56,961 nt of DNA from Bacillus sp. (in: firmicutes) (GCA_031180405.1 JAPSLU010000009.1:1-56961); one strand, 5' to 3'; positions 17,351-26,199 are shown, numbered from the stretch's first letter. Made by a program: numbers and translations. The notes: a model not told the origin generated them from the letters alone.

Positions 17351-18814
17351 TTATTCTGTTAAAAAATGCTTTAACTCGTTTTTACTATGTTTCGATACTA
17401 GAATATAGAGTATATCACCAGATTTTATCTTTGTTTCCCCATGTGGTGTGACTAAATCCCCTTTTCGAATGATCGCATTAACGAGAACCTCTTTAGGAAA
17501 AGTTATATCTTTAAGTGGTTGGTCAATGATATGCTTTTGGTCATTAACCTCAACTTCTATGATCTCAGCATTCGCCTTTCCAATAGATACGAGTTCAAGT
17601 GAATGTGGTGCTTCGGTTTTTTTGGGACCATTTAAGCCTAATTTTTTAGCAATCCAAGTAATTGTTGAACCTTGAATAAGTGCTGATGTTAAGACAACAA
17701 AGAAAACAACATTGAAGATTAGCTGGCTATTCTCAATTCCCATTGTCATAGGAAATGTTGCAAGTACAATTGGAACTGCCCCTTTTAATCCAGCCCACGA
17801 TAAAAATACTTTTTCATTCAGACTAAATCGCATTTTTATTGTTGAGAGAAAGACAGCAACTGGGCGAGCGATGAAAATTAAGATGATAGAAAGTAGCAGC
17901 CCTTTGAAGATAAGATCAAATGAAAGGAATTGTGATGGAAAAACCAACAACCCTAGGATGATAAACATCAGTATTTGCATCATCCATGCAAAACCTTCAT
18001 TAAACCTAAAAATCGAGTGACGATAGGTTAAATCATGGTTACCAATGACAATTGCAGCTATATAGACAGCCAATAGACCACTTGCATTGATTAAATCAGT
18101 TAAACTATATGTGAGTAGAGAAAAAGCAAGTGCAAAAATAGGATAAAGTCCGCTGGAATCTAAATTTATTTTATTAATTGCATAACTTGCAAATCGACCA
18201 AATACATATCCAAGACCTAAGCCAATTCCCATTTGCCAAATAAAGGTTCCAACTAATAATATATACGAAGTTGAATCATTAGTAAGAAGCTCAATAAGTG
18301 ATAAGGTTAAGAATACCGCCATCGGATCATTTGTTCCCGACTCTGCTTCAAGTGTTGAACTAAGCCTTTCATTTATGTTCTGTCCTTTTAAAACTGCGAA
18401 AATAGCGGCAGCGTCTGTAGAACCAACAATAGCACCAAATAAAAATCCTTCTAGCCAAGACACATCAAAAATTAATTTAGCAGCTACAGCTACAACTATC
18501 GTTGTAAGTAAAACACCTAGAGTTGCAAGTGATAGAGATGGGACAGCCACAGCTTTAACAGATGACCACTTTGTTTGTAATCCGCCCTCAAATAAAATCA
18601 CAACAAGCGCAAAAATTCCAATTAATTGAGCAAGCTTAGGATTATCGAAATAAATAAGTCCTAAAACATCACTTCCCATAATTATCCCTACACCCATAAA
18701 TAATACGAGTGCCGGGACGCCAAGCCTTGAAGAAAACTTAGTTGTTAGCACACCCATAATGAGTAAAAATGCTGTAAAAAAAATAAAGTAATCTATTTCA
18801 ATATTTTCTAACAT
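17351..18814 (-). CDS. Potassium/proton antiporter, CPA1 type with C-terminal RCK_C domain
   Basis: 487 aa. About 12-13 transmembrane segments (1-395) followed by a cytoplasmic TrkA_C/RCK_C domain (about 400-485, ending GDILYILVSKHSKNELKHFL). Signature blocks: FEGGLQTKW, IVGSTDAAAIFAVL and ESGTNDPMAVFLTL, the last two with the ion-binding Asp residues of cation/proton antiporters. This matches the NhaP2/CvrA K+/H+ antiporter subfamily, which exports K+ for protons and helps pH and osmotic balance. GGAGGAGG precedes the ATG. Monocistronic. Confidence 0.9.
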   Translation of the reverse strand: MLENIEIDYFIFFTAFLLIMGVLTTKFSSRLGVPALVLFMGVGIIMGSDVLGLIYFDNPKLAQLIGIFALVVILFEGGLQTKWSSVKAVAVPSLSLATLGVLLTTIVVAVAAKLIFDVSWLEGFLFGAIVGSTDAAAIFAVLKGQNINERLSSTLEAESGTNDPMAVFLTLSLIELLTNDSTSYILLVGTFIWQMGIGLGLGYVFGRFASYAINKINLDSSGLYPIFALAFSLLTYSLTDLINASGLLAVYIAAIVIGNHDLTYRHSIFRFNEGFAWMMQILMFIILGLLVFPSQFLSFDLIFKGLLLSIILIFIARPVAVFLSTIKMRFSLNEKVFLSWAGLKGAVPIVLATFPMTMGIENSQLIFNVVFFVVLTSALIQGSTITWIAKKLGLNGPKKTEAPHSLELVSIGKANAEIIEVEVNDQKHIIDQPLKDITFPKEVLVNAIIRKGDLVTPHGETKIKSGDILYILVSKHSKNELKHFLTE

Positions 18815-18844
18815 CTCTTACCTCCTCCGCCCTTTATAGAAAAT

Positions 18845-19411
18845 CTATAGGTTAACATCAATCTTTACCTCATATTCTCCTTTTTCAATTCCTATATACC
18901 TAAGAGTTTCTGCACGTGTTGAATGATTAAAAATATCCTGCAGTAATGAAACAGCAATACCTTTCCGGTAGGCATGATATCCAAAGGTTTTCCGTAAAGT
19001 ATGTGTTCCAATCTTTTCAGACATTCCCACATCACGTGCTACATTATGGATAATACGATATGCTTGTTGTCTAGTAATGGGCTGATTATTTTTTTTTGAT
19101 TTAAAAAGATAATCTTCCTCATGTAGATTAGCTGCTTTTAAATAATCAAGTAATGCTGTTTTAACCTTATTATTTATATAAAATTTTTTATTAGATAAAG
19201 GACTTTTTGATTCAATCAATACATAGTACTCCTTGATTTGTTGGCCATCAATTACATCGCTTACTTTAATTTTTAATAAATGGCTAACAAGAAGTCCTGT
19301 ATTAATTCCAAAGACAAATAACAAGTAATCTCTATGAGATTTTGCTTTTAGGATTTTTTTTATATCTTCGATGGTTTTGATATCCTTAATCGCTTCAACA
19401 TATTCCACCAA
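18845..19411 (-). CDS. Integrase-like tyrosine recombinase catalytic domain lacking the first Arg
   Basis: 188 aa, catalytic domain only, with no N-terminal arm- or core-binding domain. The motifs THTLRKTFG (His137, Arg140), FNHSTRAETL (His163) and RYIG (Tyr172) are intact. The box that normally reads TGLR-I/V-S-x-L is TGLLVSHLL, so catalytic Arg I is Leu41 (codon CTT, one base from CGT). Cleavage activity is therefore doubtful. No att sites or element boundaries are seen nearby. It could be a solitary chromosomal family member, a DNA-binding derivative or an early pseudogene. Confidence 0.82.
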   Translation of the reverse strand: MVEYVEAIKDIKTIEDIKKILKAKSHRDYLLFVFGINTGLLVSHLLKIKVSDVIDGQQIKEYYVLIESKSPLSNKKFYINNKVKTALLDYLKAANLHEEDYLFKSKKNNQPITRQQAYRIIHNVARDVGMSEKIGTHTLRKTFGYHAYRKGIAVSLLQDIFNHSTRAETLRYIGIEKGEYEVKIDVNL

Positions 19412-19495
19412 ATCACCCTTATTAAAGTTACTTAATATTATTTTAACATATATTATGTAACATAACTTTTTATATGCTCATGATTTAATAGAAAA

Positions 19496-19526
19496 AGGAT
19501 AACCCAATTAAACGTTGAATTATCCT
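19496..19526 (-). terminator. Terminator downstream of the HPP pseudogene
   Basis: AGGATAA (19496-19502) and TTATCCT (19520-19526) form a stem, with TTTTTC following on the minus strand. Confidence 0.5.
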
Positions 19527-19539
19527 CTAGGAATGTTTT

Positions 19540-19761
19540 TCAGTTTTTGTAACCTGCATCCGTTTTAATCATAACCATTGTAATTTCCGTACTTATTTTT
19601 AAGGTAATCATGAGAAATGATACAATTGCCAAAGTAAGTCCATTTAATAAGTTAGGTTTACCAAAGGTATTCAAAAATCAATAAAGCTGTTAAGGCTGTT
19701 ATGAGATGCCCTCCAAATATTTGTCTGGGTGTGAAAAAGCTAGTAAATGGGCTGCAAAGAC
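19540..19761 (-). pseudogene. Remnant of an HPP-family membrane protein gene
   Basis: Reading the minus strand with frame changes gives VFAAHLLAFSHPD, then RQIFGGHLITALTALLIFEY, then GKPNLLNGLTLAIVSFLMIT and a short tail ending in TGA at 19540. This order resembles the HPP membrane family (Q-P-R-x-x-x-G-G-H followed by hydrophobic helices). At least two frameshifts are needed, and the 5' end is missing, so the gene is dead. Identification is by memory of the family motif. The following 19762-20160 stretch contains no supported gene. Confidence 0.45.
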
Positions 19762-20184
19762 TTATAAACAACTACTTGGATACCCTATATTACGGCTCCA
19801 AAAGTTAGAGGATAATGGTGATTAGACTCCCGCTTGCTGATATTAAGCTATCCCCGATCTTCACCTTTGTGTGTCTTTGTTTAATTCCTCTCATTTTCAT
19901 TAAATATGAATTCAAAAATATATGTATGTTTTGGTTATCCTTTTTAAATGTTTTCTCAACATTTATTTCTAAATCCCTTTACGTTGAGTTTTTCAAGAAG
20001 TATGTAAGCTATACTTCCGTAAAACTTATTGCAAAGGAAATTTTCCTATTATTTCATAGGATTTTTGATAAGTCGTTTTTAAATACTCCTACAAATGATC
20101 TTTTAATTTATGAAAATTATGACTGAAAATGTCGGATGAATAGTAGTTTAAAGTATTATGATTTGTTGTTAAAATAATAATTGT

Positions 20185-20350
20185 GTCGAGTTGAGGTGGG
20201 ATAGCGATCCTGTCTTCACCTTAAGTTGAATTCTGTTTTTTACAATAACAGTTGGTTTAATAGTAGTGATCCTGCTTAAAGCTAACCGTCATTCTACTTA
20301 AATCATGCTATTTTTTGCATGGTTAAGTTCGTATTGGCGGTTTTTTATTT
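20185..20350 (+). ncRNA. Probable structured small RNA: two motif-bearing hairpins plus terminator
   Basis: Three hairpins follow one another. Hairpin 1 has stem TTGAGGTG/CACCTTAA (20191-20224) and a loop containing ATAGCGATCCTGTCTT. Hairpin 2 has stem TTGGTTTAA/TTAAAGCTAA (about 20252-20286) and a loop containing AGTAGTGATCCTGC. Hairpin 3 is a long terminator: AACCGTCA/TGGCGGTT, CTTAA/TTAAG and CATGC/GCATG (20284-20342), ending in a T tract. The repeated loop motif TAG(C/T)GATCCTG in two separate stems argues for a functional RNA. No coding frame explains it. The 5' end and promoter are uncertain. CsfG, the conserved sporulation RNA, is one family worth testing; I could not confirm it. Confidence 0.6.
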
Positions 20351-20416
20351 TTAAGAGACAAAAGAAGGATCTTATTTGAATAGAGCTTCACGAAATTATA
20401 GGGATGAGGAGGAGAA

Positions 20417-20578
20417 ATGATGGCAATTAACCAAACAAAAACATTATGTTCAGAAACGGTGTTATATAAAGGAATAAAGTGCAAGGTCATTTATGATTAT
20501 GGGAATGGTAATTATGAAATTTTATTTGGAGAGCAGATAGTATTAGTTCATGAAGATGATATACAATTGCCTATTTGA
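20417..20578 (+). CDS. Small protein of 53 aa, unknown function
   Basis: ATG at 20417 (or the adjacent ATG at 20420) follows GAGGAGGAG by 3-6 nt. The product starts MMAINQTKTLCSETVLYKG and ends EIVL-like: YEILFGEQIVLVHEDDIQL then PI. It looks like a small all-beta fold with alternating hydrophobic residues and two Cys (about 11 and 22). Codon usage and the strong ribosome-binding site make it a credible gene. It begins about 70 bp after the terminator of the small RNA. No family recognised. Confidence 0.65.
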   Translation: MMAINQTKTLCSETVLYKGIKCKVIYDYGNGNYEILFGEQIVLVHEDDIQLPI

Positions 20579-20679
20579 GTATTAATTAAGCAAGGGTAAC
20601 TTATGAGTTAAAATATTGATAAAGCAACTACGGGTCTTTTAATAATAATTAACACGTTTTACCTAATCGGCGTATACGC

Positions 20680-21005
20680 TCAAAAATCTGTTGGCGATGG
20701 TCCATGTTTCAACCTTTCTTCAGTCCAATCTGCATACCCTTCTGGAGAAAGGTTGAGATTTAAATACCAATCATAAATACCTGGCTTAGTACATAATCGA
20801 ACGAAAGTTTTACGGTCTGTACGTTAAGTTTCTGACGCAAACCAATGCTAGGTTGATATGCATGAGGTGTCCTATCTATGAATTGTTCTACACCAAGATT
20901 AATCCACACACCTTCGAATTTGATTTGGATAACGGTGGCGATACTTGATTTTCCAGGTTCGGGGATACCATTTAGTGTGATGGCATTACCTAATTTATCT
21001 AAATA
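20680..21005 (-). pseudogene. Remnant of a P-loop phosphotransferase (chloramphenicol phosphotransferase-like)
   Basis: The frame after AGGAGG at 21015-21010 reads LGNAITLNGIPEPGKSSIA, then TVIQIKFEGVWINLGVEQF and a stop at 20760-20762. The LNGxxxxGKSSIA Walker A and the later GVEQFI resemble the CPT family start (LNGxxSxGK). No ATG, GTG or TTG follows the ribosome-binding site. A shifted frame continues RLCTKPGIYDWYLNLNLSPE then GYADWTEERLKHGPSPTDF to TGA at 20680. Missing start, frameshift and short length mark it as dead; the two pieces may come from one gene or two. Confidence 0.5.
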
Positions 21006-21068
21006 TACACCTCCTAGATATCTTTTTTTATTAAGGCTATGTTATTGAATGATATTCATTTAAAAGAA

Positions 21069-21095
21069 AGGAACTCCTAATTTACAGGAGTTCCT
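21069..21095. terminator. Hairpin, probable terminator
   Basis: AGGAACTCCT (21069-21078) pairs perfectly with AGGAGTTCCT (21086-21095). The T tract on the minus strand is imperfect (TTTCTTTTA). It may end transcription from the MFS gene about 250 bp upstream; the 21096-21348 stretch between them has no supported gene. Confidence 0.55.
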
Positions 21096-21348
21096 AAATT
21101 ACTTTCTGATGGTAGGTATACTAGAATTGTAAGTTTGTAACATTGTTTTTGTTAAATATATAAAATAATATTTTCCTGTCTTTACTAATCCTCCGAAAAC
21201 ATAATTTCATTAACACCTTGAAAAAAAGCAACCCAAAATGGCATGAACTTCCTAACTCTGGTGTATAGAACTTTGTTTGATAGTAACACAACATATTATT
21301 ATAAATGAACAATACAAGACAATAATTTTCAACATAATCCCTACATTT

Positions 21349-22614
21349 TTAAACTAACTCGTTTCTACGATTTAGAATTCTATACAAAATAAAACAGCAC
21401 AATGAGCATAAAACAGCCAATAATGCGATAAATCCATATCCGGCCTGTAAGCCAATAAGTTCATTTTCACCATTACTAAGGAATTTAGATACGAAATCAA
21501 TAATAAACCCAATCATGAGATTTCCAACCACACTTGCAATTCCCATCAAGGTCACAGTAAACGTAATAGCTGTTCCAGTGCCTTTCGGATATCGTTTTGC
21601 TAGAAGTGCCATAACAGTTGGATAAATTAACGCAATACCGATTCCAGAAATGGCAAATAAGATTGCCCCCTGTTCTCCAATTATGATAGCTGCGAAGCTG
21701 CAGATCCCTGAAAATGCTGAAAAAAACATGATTGATCGAGTAAATCCTATTTTATCCGTAATTGGTCCAAGGACTAGTCGTGAAAGCATAAAAAACAGGA
21801 AAAACATTGATAACATATTTGATGCATCTTTTAGTTCCCATTGATAAGCCTTCACTAAGTAATTGATTAACCAACCTCCAACAGCAAGCTCTGAAACAAC
21901 CCCAAAAGATAGAATGGCAACGATTATCCAAGCTATCTTGTCCTTCAGGAGAGATTTGTACGATAGCGTAGAGGATTCTTCAACATTCTCTTTTGGAAAT
22001 TTCCCTATTAATGAGGGAATAATTGGCAGTATTGAAAAACACAAAATAAACAAATACATACCACGCCAACCGAATTGTTCTCCGCCTAACCCATTCCAGC
22101 CCATAATTGAAGCTGCCATAATAGGAGCAACTGTCGAGCTTAACCCATAAAAAAAGTGAGAAAGATTCATCATTGTCCCAGTATTTTTAGTGAAAATTTG
22201 GGCTGCCATAATTCCTAATCCAATTTCAAGCATACCGTTTCCAATATATAAAAAGAAGAAGGATGCAGACAAAGAAGGAAACGTTGTGGAAAAAAAGATA
22301 AAAAATCCAGCTAAAGCCATTGATAAAAAAGCAGCAATTCCTGTCCACTTTAATCCAATTTTTTGGCAAAGTGTTGAGGTGAAAAAACAGGCTAATAAAT
22401 AACCTAGTGAATTTAAAGCCAAAAGTACACCTAGATTAGTTTGACTTAATTGGAAATCACTTTGAATTACAGGAATAGCTGGACCTCTTACGTTTTCAGA
22501 AAATCCAAAGATTAAAAAACCACCAAAGACAATCAACAGCATTATATAATAGTTATATTTAGGATTTCGTGTTGCAGCTTTAAGTGGGGGGTGCTTGTAT
22601 TCTAGATCATTCAT
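21349..22614 (-). CDS. MFS transporter
   Basis: 421 aa with 12 predicted transmembrane helices in two bundles separated by a cytoplasmic loop (about 205-230). Motifs: GFSENVRGPAIPVIQSDF in helix 1, a conserved-motif-A-like region CQKIGLKW after helix 2, and DKIGFTRS after helix 8. The overall pattern resembles the FucP/YfkF-like sugar and general transporters, but the substrate cannot be assigned. GAAAGGG precedes the ATG. Monocistronic. Confidence 0.85.
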   Translation of the reverse strand: MNDLEYKHPPLKAATRNPKYNYYIMLLIVFGGFLIFGFSENVRGPAIPVIQSDFQLSQTNLGVLLALNSLGYLLACFFTSTLCQKIGLKWTGIAAFLSMALAGFFIFFSTTFPSLSASFFFLYIGNGMLEIGLGIMAAQIFTKNTGTMMNLSHFFYGLSSTVAPIMAASIMGWNGLGGEQFGWRGMYLFILCFSILPIIPSLIGKFPKENVEESSTLSYKSLLKDKIAWIIVAILSFGVVSELAVGGWLINYLVKAYQWELKDASNMLSMFFLFFMLSRLVLGPITDKIGFTRSIMFFSAFSGICSFAAIIIGEQGAILFAISGIGIALIYPTVMALLAKRYPKGTGTAITFTVTLMGIASVVGNLMIGFIIDFVSKFLSNGENELIGLQAGYGFIALLAVLCSLCCFILYRILNRRNELV

Positions 22615-22649
22615 ATGTATTGCCCTTCTTTCTAAGATAGATAAAACCT

Positions 22650-22919
22650 TTATCTGATAGTAGAATCTATACTTATTAAATAAATCGCTCTAATTTCATC
22701 TTCAATTTTCACATAAATATCATACTGGGTATGCTTATACTGTTTTGATGGGACTTGTACTTTGTATGGAATCCCTGACAATTTTAACATAGTAATTAAA
22801 TTAGAATATTCATCCTGCTCCAAACATGAAGATATTAGTTTCCACTTTCTATTTTGATAAGAACGAATAAGTGAATATATAACAAATAGTAACGAAAGAA
22901 CGGCAATTACCTCATACAA
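22650..22919 (-). CDS. Small single-pass membrane protein, unknown
   Basis: 89 aa starting at TTG 22919 behind GAGGAGGG. It has an N-terminal membrane helix (about 4-19), then a soluble part with KLSGIPYKVQVPSKQYKHTQ and YDIYVKIEDEIRAIYLISI, an alpha-beta pattern reminiscent of small DUF2007-like domains. It lies 35 bp upstream of the MFS gene on the same strand, so the two may share a transcript. Confidence 0.65.
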   Translation of the reverse strand: MYEVIAVLSLLFVIYSLIRSYQNRKWKLISSCLEQDEYSNLITMLKLSGIPYKVQVPSKQYKHTQYDIYVKIEDEIRAIYLISIDSTIR

Positions 22920-23105
22920 AGGATTCCCTCCTCGATTGTCTTGGTTAATTCACTATATTTATCGAATGGCTCATTCATGTTTGTTACTTTAGTTCCACAA
23001 AAATAGATCCTTATCCTGCTGCCGCTCCATGTTATTTTTGACGTTGTGTTTTAACAGTTTTTAAGATTTCATATAAATGATTATTAAATCTCTACACAAT
23101 ATAAA

Positions 23106-23137
23106 TATAGAAACTACCTAAATAGGGAGTTTCTATA
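23106..23137 (-). terminator. Hairpin downstream of a gene fragment
   Basis: TATAGAAACT (23106-23115) and AGTTTCTATA (23128-23137) are perfect 10-bp arms; the minus strand continues TTTATATT. Confidence 0.5.
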
Positions 23138-23154
23138 TAAATCAATCCAAAATC

Positions 23155-23340
23155 TCATATCAAAGTTAGAATATTGCTAACATTATTTAGCCGTTTTTTC
23201 TCTTGAAGAGCTCTAATAGAAAAAAAGCTTATAAGAATGATAGGTGTAGGAAGCAATTTACGAAACAACATGATAAAACCACCTATAGCAAGGAAACTAG
23301 TCTTGTCATAGCTTTCGATAAACGATAAGTGGATTGTAAC
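23155..23340 (-). pseudogene. Fragment of a small membrane protein gene
   Basis: An open stretch without a start codon reads SFIESYDKTSFLAIGGFIML, then FRKLLPTPIILISFFSIRAL and QEKKRLNN before TGA at 23155. The hydrophobic core with the LLPTPIILISFFSIRALQ block looks like a real conserved protein end. Two stops (TGA, TAG) close the frame upstream, and no ribosome-binding site remains. The rest of the 1-kb gap 22920-23886 has no other recognisable content. Confidence 0.35.
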
Positions 23341-23886
23341 TCAGAATCGGAACTACTCATTGAAAGCTGATTTCTTGGAAATGTGTTCGCTATGGTAATT
23401 TTGATAATACCAACGTAAAATGAATAAGATGTACATATTAGTTCTTATTACAGTTGAATGAAGGAGTAAACAAAAATGTAGCATAGCTAAAAGAAAGTGA
23501 TAAGAAAAAGATTGATCTAACGTTTTAATACCTTAGGTAAAAATGAAAATTTGACTGTTAACGAAACACATCATTAGAGAAAAGAATTTCTATTCATCCA
23601 TTTGTTGCATCTATAAAATCTATATTTTTCATGTTTACTAAAAGCTGATAAAGATAGGTAAGAAGGTTAATAAAATAATGCTGGTCTTTCATCGGATAGG
23701 GTTTTTAATAATTCATTTATAGACAAGCAAAGCAGCTCCAGTTATTAATATTTAAGTAATTGTATAACTGCTTAAATTATACCCAAATGGATGAATTTGT
23801 CAATGAACTTCTTTACACTAATTAAACCCTGTATTGCTTCTAATGGCTATATTTTTTATTGTTTAATGATGTTCATGCTATAAAAA

Positions 23887-23920
23887 AAAGCAGTCCTTAT
23901 TTTGATACAAGGACTGCTTT
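23887..23920 (-). terminator. Intrinsic terminator after the penicillin-binding protein gene
   Basis: AAAGCAGTCCTT (23887-23898) pairs perfectly with AAGGACTGCTTT (23909-23920); the minus strand then has a run of T residues. Confidence 0.8.
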
Positions 23921-23952
23921 TGTATAAATTGATCTATTCACTTTAGGAAATA

Positions 23953-26061
23953 TTAATCATCACCTTTATTCTTACCGTTCCCTTTTCCTTTCTGTCCCTT
24001 TTCTCTATTTTTCTCAGCTTTTTCGCGACGCTTTTCTTCTGCTTCCTTTTCTCTTTCTTTAGCATCGTCATTGTCATCTTCTTTTCTCTCTCTCACTTTT
24101 TCAGCTTCTTTTTCCTCAGCTTCATGATGTACCTGTCCTTTTTTGATACTACTAGCTATTAGGGATAGGTCAAAGGATTTTTTGGTTAATTCTGATGTGG
24201 ATTTAGAAACAATTTCTTTAAATATAACTGTCGCGGTTTGACTGCTCGATCCTGATAAATAATGGCTTTCATCAGGTTTATCGTAGCCTAACCACACTGC
24301 ACCGACCAATTGAGGTGTAATCCCAATAAACCAGTGATCATTCGAACCACCTTCACTTGGAAAAGGAAGCTCGGTTGTACCCGTTTTTCCTGCTAGTTCT
24401 ATTCCATCCAATTGCGCTCTTTCCCCTGTTCCTTGTTCTACAACTCCATTTAGTAGATAGGTCATTTTTTGGGCAATTTCTGGTTCTGTCACTCGTTTAG
24501 CTTTATTTTGCCATTCTCCAGTTAGTTCTCCATTTGCATCTTCAATCTTTTGAATGGAATGGGCTTCAACCATTAGGCCGTTATTCGGAAAAACAGAAAA
24601 TGCTTGTGCCATTAACAATGGTGATGTCCCTTTTGACATTCCACCTAAGGCGAGTCCTAACGAATGGTCTTCCTTTTGTAATGGAATGCCAAATCGTTCG
24701 ACAGCTTGGACCCCATTTTCTAAGCCTATTTCATTTAATAACCATACGGCCGGAATATTATAGGAATGTGCTACCGCATCATACATCGTTGTTCGTCCCC
24801 GAAATTGATGATCATAATTTTCAGGCTGATATCCATCTTCAAAAGTAAGAGGTTCATCTATTAACAGATCAGATGGTTCATATCCTTGCTCTAATGCAGG
24901 AGTGTAAACGGCTAAAGGTTTCATCGTTGAACCAGGTTGTCGAACTAATTGGCTTGCATGATTAAATCCTCGAAACGTATGCTGACCTCTCCCTCCTACT
25001 AACGCCTGTATACCACCTGTTGAAGGGTTAATAAACACTCCACCACTTTGAATGATTTGATCAGGCTGACTCTTTGGAAAAAGTTCTTCTGATTTATAAA
25101 CAGCTTCAGCAGCATTTTGAATGACCGGATTTAATTCTGTATAAATATGAAGTCCACCCGACAGTACTTCGTTTTCTGTTAATCCATATTTATTAATTGC
25201 TTCTTCTATAATATAGTCCACATAATACGGGTATTTTCCTTTATATTCGTCTTCGATCTTCCTGCCTTCTAGAACAATTTGTTGAGCTTTTGCATTTTTT
25301 ACTTCTTCTTTACTAATGTATCCCTCTTTTTCCATTAGTGATAAAACGATATTTCTGCGTTGTATCGATTTATCCATATCTTTAATAGGAGATAATAATG
25401 ATGGAGCCTTAATTAACCCTGCCAGCATAGCGGATTCAGCTAATGTTAACTTTTCAACATCTTTTCCAAAATAGGTTTGTGCTGCCCTTTGTATCCCCCA
25501 AGCTCCTTCCCCAAAATAAATCTGGTTTAAATAGCGTTCCATAATCTCACCTTTTGTGTAGGTGCGTTCAATCTTTTTCGTCAGAACTAATTCTTTCATT
25601 TTACGTGTGAAGGTACGTTCATGAGAGAGGAATACATTTTTGGCAAGCTGTTGCGTTATTGTACTTCCTCCTGCAACGATCTCACCATTAATAAGGTTTT
25701 TGAAACTCGCTTTTATGATGGCAAAATAATTAATACCATTGTGTTTGTAAAAACGTTGATCCTCAGTTGCTACCACAGCTTGTATCATTACTTCAGGTAT
25801 TTGGTCTAGGGAAACCCCTTCTATACTTGAGTTTGACAGTTTACTTGCCATCTCTCCTCGTTGATCATAAATAATTGTTTGTTGTGGGGCAGGTTTTTCT
25901 AATTTACCTACGTCACTTGTCCAGATGAAAATATTTAGGATGAAAATTCCAAATAAGCACATAAGAATGAGTGCGGCTAGAATCTTGATCATTAGATTTT
26001 TTGAAAAAAACCAATTTTTAATAGATGATTTATTTTGCTTCCTTCTTTCGATTCTTCCCAA
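23953..26061 (-). CDS. Class A penicillin-binding protein (PBP1A family)
   Basis: Bifunctional peptidoglycan synthase at the outer face of the membrane. Domains in about 702 aa: basic cytoplasmic start, TM helix (about 30-48), GT51 transglycosylase (about 75-250) with VVATEDQRFYKHNG and GGSTITQQLAKN, then a penicillin-binding transpeptidase with RQPGSTMKP (Ser-x-x-Lys), SYN and KTGTT. The last 65 residues are a Lys/Glu/Arg-rich, low-complexity tail ending GKGNGKNKGDD. TTG at 26061 is chosen (AAGGTGG 8 nt upstream); the GTG at 26073 overlaps that site. It does not match pbpF or pbpG closely enough to name. Confidence 0.9.
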   Translation of the reverse strand: MGRIERRKQNKSSIKNWFFSKNLMIKILAALILMCLFGIFILNIFIWTSDVGKLEKPAPQQTIIYDQRGEMASKLSNSSIEGVSLDQIPEVMIQAVVATEDQRFYKHNGINYFAIIKASFKNLINGEIVAGGSTITQQLAKNVFLSHERTFTRKMKELVLTKKIERTYTKGEIMERYLNQIYFGEGAWGIQRAAQTYFGKDVEKLTLAESAMLAGLIKAPSLLSPIKDMDKSIQRRNIVLSLMEKEGYISKEEVKNAKAQQIVLEGRKIEDEYKGKYPYYVDYIIEEAINKYGLTENEVLSGGLHIYTELNPVIQNAAEAVYKSEELFPKSQPDQIIQSGGVFINPSTGGIQALVGGRGQHTFRGFNHASQLVRQPGSTMKPLAVYTPALEQGYEPSDLLIDEPLTFEDGYQPENYDHQFRGRTTMYDAVAHSYNIPAVWLLNEIGLENGVQAVERFGIPLQKEDHSLGLALGGMSKGTSPLLMAQAFSVFPNNGLMVEAHSIQKIEDANGELTGEWQNKAKRVTEPEIAQKMTYLLNGVVEQGTGERAQLDGIELAGKTGTTELPFPSEGGSNDHWFIGITPQLVGAVWLGYDKPDESHYLSGSSSQTATVIFKEIVSKSTSELTKKSFDLSLIASSIKKGQVHHEAEEKEAEKVRERKEDDNDDAKEREKEAEEKRREKAEKNREKGQKGKGNGKNKGDD

Positions 26062-26199
26062 ATCTTGTCCCACCTTCTAAGCTGTTAAACTCTAGTTTGT
26101 TTTATGTATTGGTTAATTGTTAATCATGTTATATTTTTCGTCAACATGTCATAAGTCTTATCATTCTCATAAGAAATTAGACTTATCTTTTAAAACAAA

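Noticed and set aside
18845-19411. Integrated mobile element bounded by this integrase
   Set aside because: No tRNA, att repeats, phage or conjugation genes nearby, and the integrase lacks its N-terminal domains and first Arg.
19815-20126. Plus-strand 103-codon hydrophobic frame (MVIRLPLADIK start)
   Set aside because: No ribosome-binding site, AT-driven Phe/Ile/Lys composition and no recognisable motif.
21121-21312. Minus-strand 63-codon frame (MFIYNNMLCYYQ start)
   Set aside because: No start signal; Cys/Phe/Tyr-rich composition is more like non-coding DNA.
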